From assembly GCF_000307025.1 (NCBI RefSeq), contig NC_018584.1, forward strand, positions 2,294,001 through 2,358,000: a DNA stretch of 64,000 nucleotides, in the 5' to 3' direction. Below are positions 63,399 to 64,000 of this stretch, one piece after another. Under the pieces are notes generated by a model. It saw only the letters and a list, made by a program, of their open reading frames with translations. It was not told the origin of the DNA and ran no database searches. Within the stretch, counting starts at the first letter, position 1; every line of letters starts with the position of its first letter. A program made the position numbers and the translations under genes. The DNA is from Listeria monocytogenes ATCC 19117. Lineage in GTDB: Bacteria > Bacillota > Bacilli > Lactobacillales > Listeriaceae.

Positions 63399-63732
63399 GC
63401 TGGAGGAGTTCATTGGGTGTGGTTTCTAATTGCATTTTTTCATGGAACATTTTCGTAATAGTATCTGTTATTTCTTTTTGTAAATTCTCATCTAGCAGAC
63501 GAGCACGAATGGCGTCTTCTGTAAGCAAATGACTCACTACTACTTTTCCGATGTGTTCGGCTAGTTCATCACGTCGTTTAGGGATTAAACCTGGAGTAAA
63601 TGGTAAACGTTTATTAAATAGGTAAATGGCTTTGTAAGGGCGAAAAAGCATTCGTATGGCGATATAATTCGTCATTGCGCCGATAAATCCGCCAATCACA
63701 GCCATTAAAAGTATCGTAAATAACACTGACAT
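63393..63732 (-). pseudogene. 5' fragment of yheB, cut by the ICE
   Basis: The ATG at 63730-63732 has GGAG nine bases upstream; an ATG three codons earlier sits on the ribosome site. The first 113 codons match the DUF445/YheB N-terminus with one membrane span (VLFTILLMAVIGGFIGAMTNYIA) and KRRDELAEHIGKVV. After the border the frame runs on for a few codons into the element and stops at 63370, so a membrane-anchored product of about 120 residues ending VSFSQSF could be made. It may be unstable. The 3' part is at 26836-27665. Confidence 0.92.
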
Positions 63733-63782
63733 GTTTTGCATCTCCTAATATTTGTCTAGTAAAAGTGGTTTCATTATACGTG

Positions 63783-63814
63783 AAAAATCCCTAGACAACA
63801 ATTGTTTCTAGGGA
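63783..63814 (-). terminator. Terminator after fumC
   Basis: TCCCTAG and CTAGGGA with ACAA/TTGT continue as one stem on the minus strand, followed by ATTTTT. It lies 22 bases past the fumC stop codon and before yheB. Confidence 0.85.
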
Positions 63815-63835
63815 AGTTCATTCTAAAGTATGAGA

Positions 63836-64000
63836 TTACAAATTAGTCATTTTTAACGGATCAATCCATAAATCAAATTGTTTTTCTGTCACAAAACCGG
63901 TTTTGATTGCCGCTTCTTTTAATGTCGTATTTTCATCAAAAGCCAGCTTGGCAATTTTGGCAGCTTTTTCATAGCCGATATGCGGATTCAATGCTGTCAC
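63836..64000 (-). CDS. fumC: Fumarate hydratase class II, C-terminal end
   Basis: 54 codons plus stop (TAA at 63836-63838); the rest lies past the window edge. The visible part reads [18 protein letters not shown], then [19 protein letters not shown] and ends KMTNL, the classic C-terminus of the fumarase/aspartase superfamily. FumC interconverts fumarate and malate. In EGD-e the gene next to yheB is fumC (lmo2225), which agrees. Confidence 0.92.
   Translation of the reverse strand: MTALNPHIGYEKAAKIAKLAFDENTTLKEAAIKTGFVTEKQFDLWIDPLKMTNL

Overview
The window is a stretch of Listeria chromosome, almost certainly L. monocytogenes. Low G+C, strong AGGAGG ribosome sites and gene order all fit: trpS, ohrR-ohrA, fabH/fabF, gpmA, clpB, hemE-hemH, ecsA-ecsB, prsA2, yhaM-yhaN-yhaO, yheA, yheB and fumC occur in the order I recall for the lmo2197-lmo2225 region of strain EGD-e. 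No search could be run, so names and relatives come from motifs, synteny and memory.

Region 1 (1-27665) is core genome: tryptophanyl-tRNA synthetase behind a T-box, an OhrR-controlled peroxide gene pair, fatty-acid condensing enzymes, an autolysin, phosphoglycerate mutase, ClpB with a CtsR-type operator, coproporphyrin-pathway haem genes, the Ecs ABC transporter, the virulence-linked foldase PrsA2, and the YhaM/YhaN/YhaO nuclease cluster.

Region 2 (27666-63392, about 35.7 kb) is an integrative and conjugative element of the Tn916/ICELm1 type inserted in yheB, leaving a 5' piece (63393-63732) and a 3' piece (26836-27665) flanked by the direct repeat CCTTTT. Joining the two pieces with one repeat copy gives an in-frame 387-residue protein, which fixes both borders. 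From left to right the element carries: attL with a strong hairpin and arm-type repeats; integrase and probable excisionase; Tn916-like regulators; an arsenic cassette arsD1-arsA1-arsR1-arsD2-arsR2-arsA2-acr3-acr3 with a CoA-disulfide-reductase/rhodanese fusion; an ABC exporter strikingly like proteobacterial YadGH; cadC-cadA; a leftward conjugation module (NlpC/CHAP hydrolase, VirB6, VirB4, TcpE/D/C, ArdA, relaxase, oriT, FtsK-type coupling protein, two DUF961 proteins); and an LPXTG thioester surface protein. Content and size match what I remember of Listeria genomic island 2 (LGI2; arsenic plus cadA4) of serotype 4b clones.

At the right end of the element, transcribed rightwards and opposite to the transfer genes, lie two overlapping genes: a Cap4/DUF4297-like nuclease and an SMC/Rad50-like ATPase with a CPKC zinc-hook motif and a DUF2326-like head. 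This looks like an anti-phage or anti-plasmid system related to Lamassu or ABC-three-component systems, and is the best candidate here for an undescribed system. The arsenic cassette holds a second surprise: the first ArsD-ArsA pair has lost one metalloid-binding cysteine in each partner, while the second pair keeps them.

Region 3 (63393-64000) returns to core genome: the yheB 5' fragment and the 3' end of fumC.
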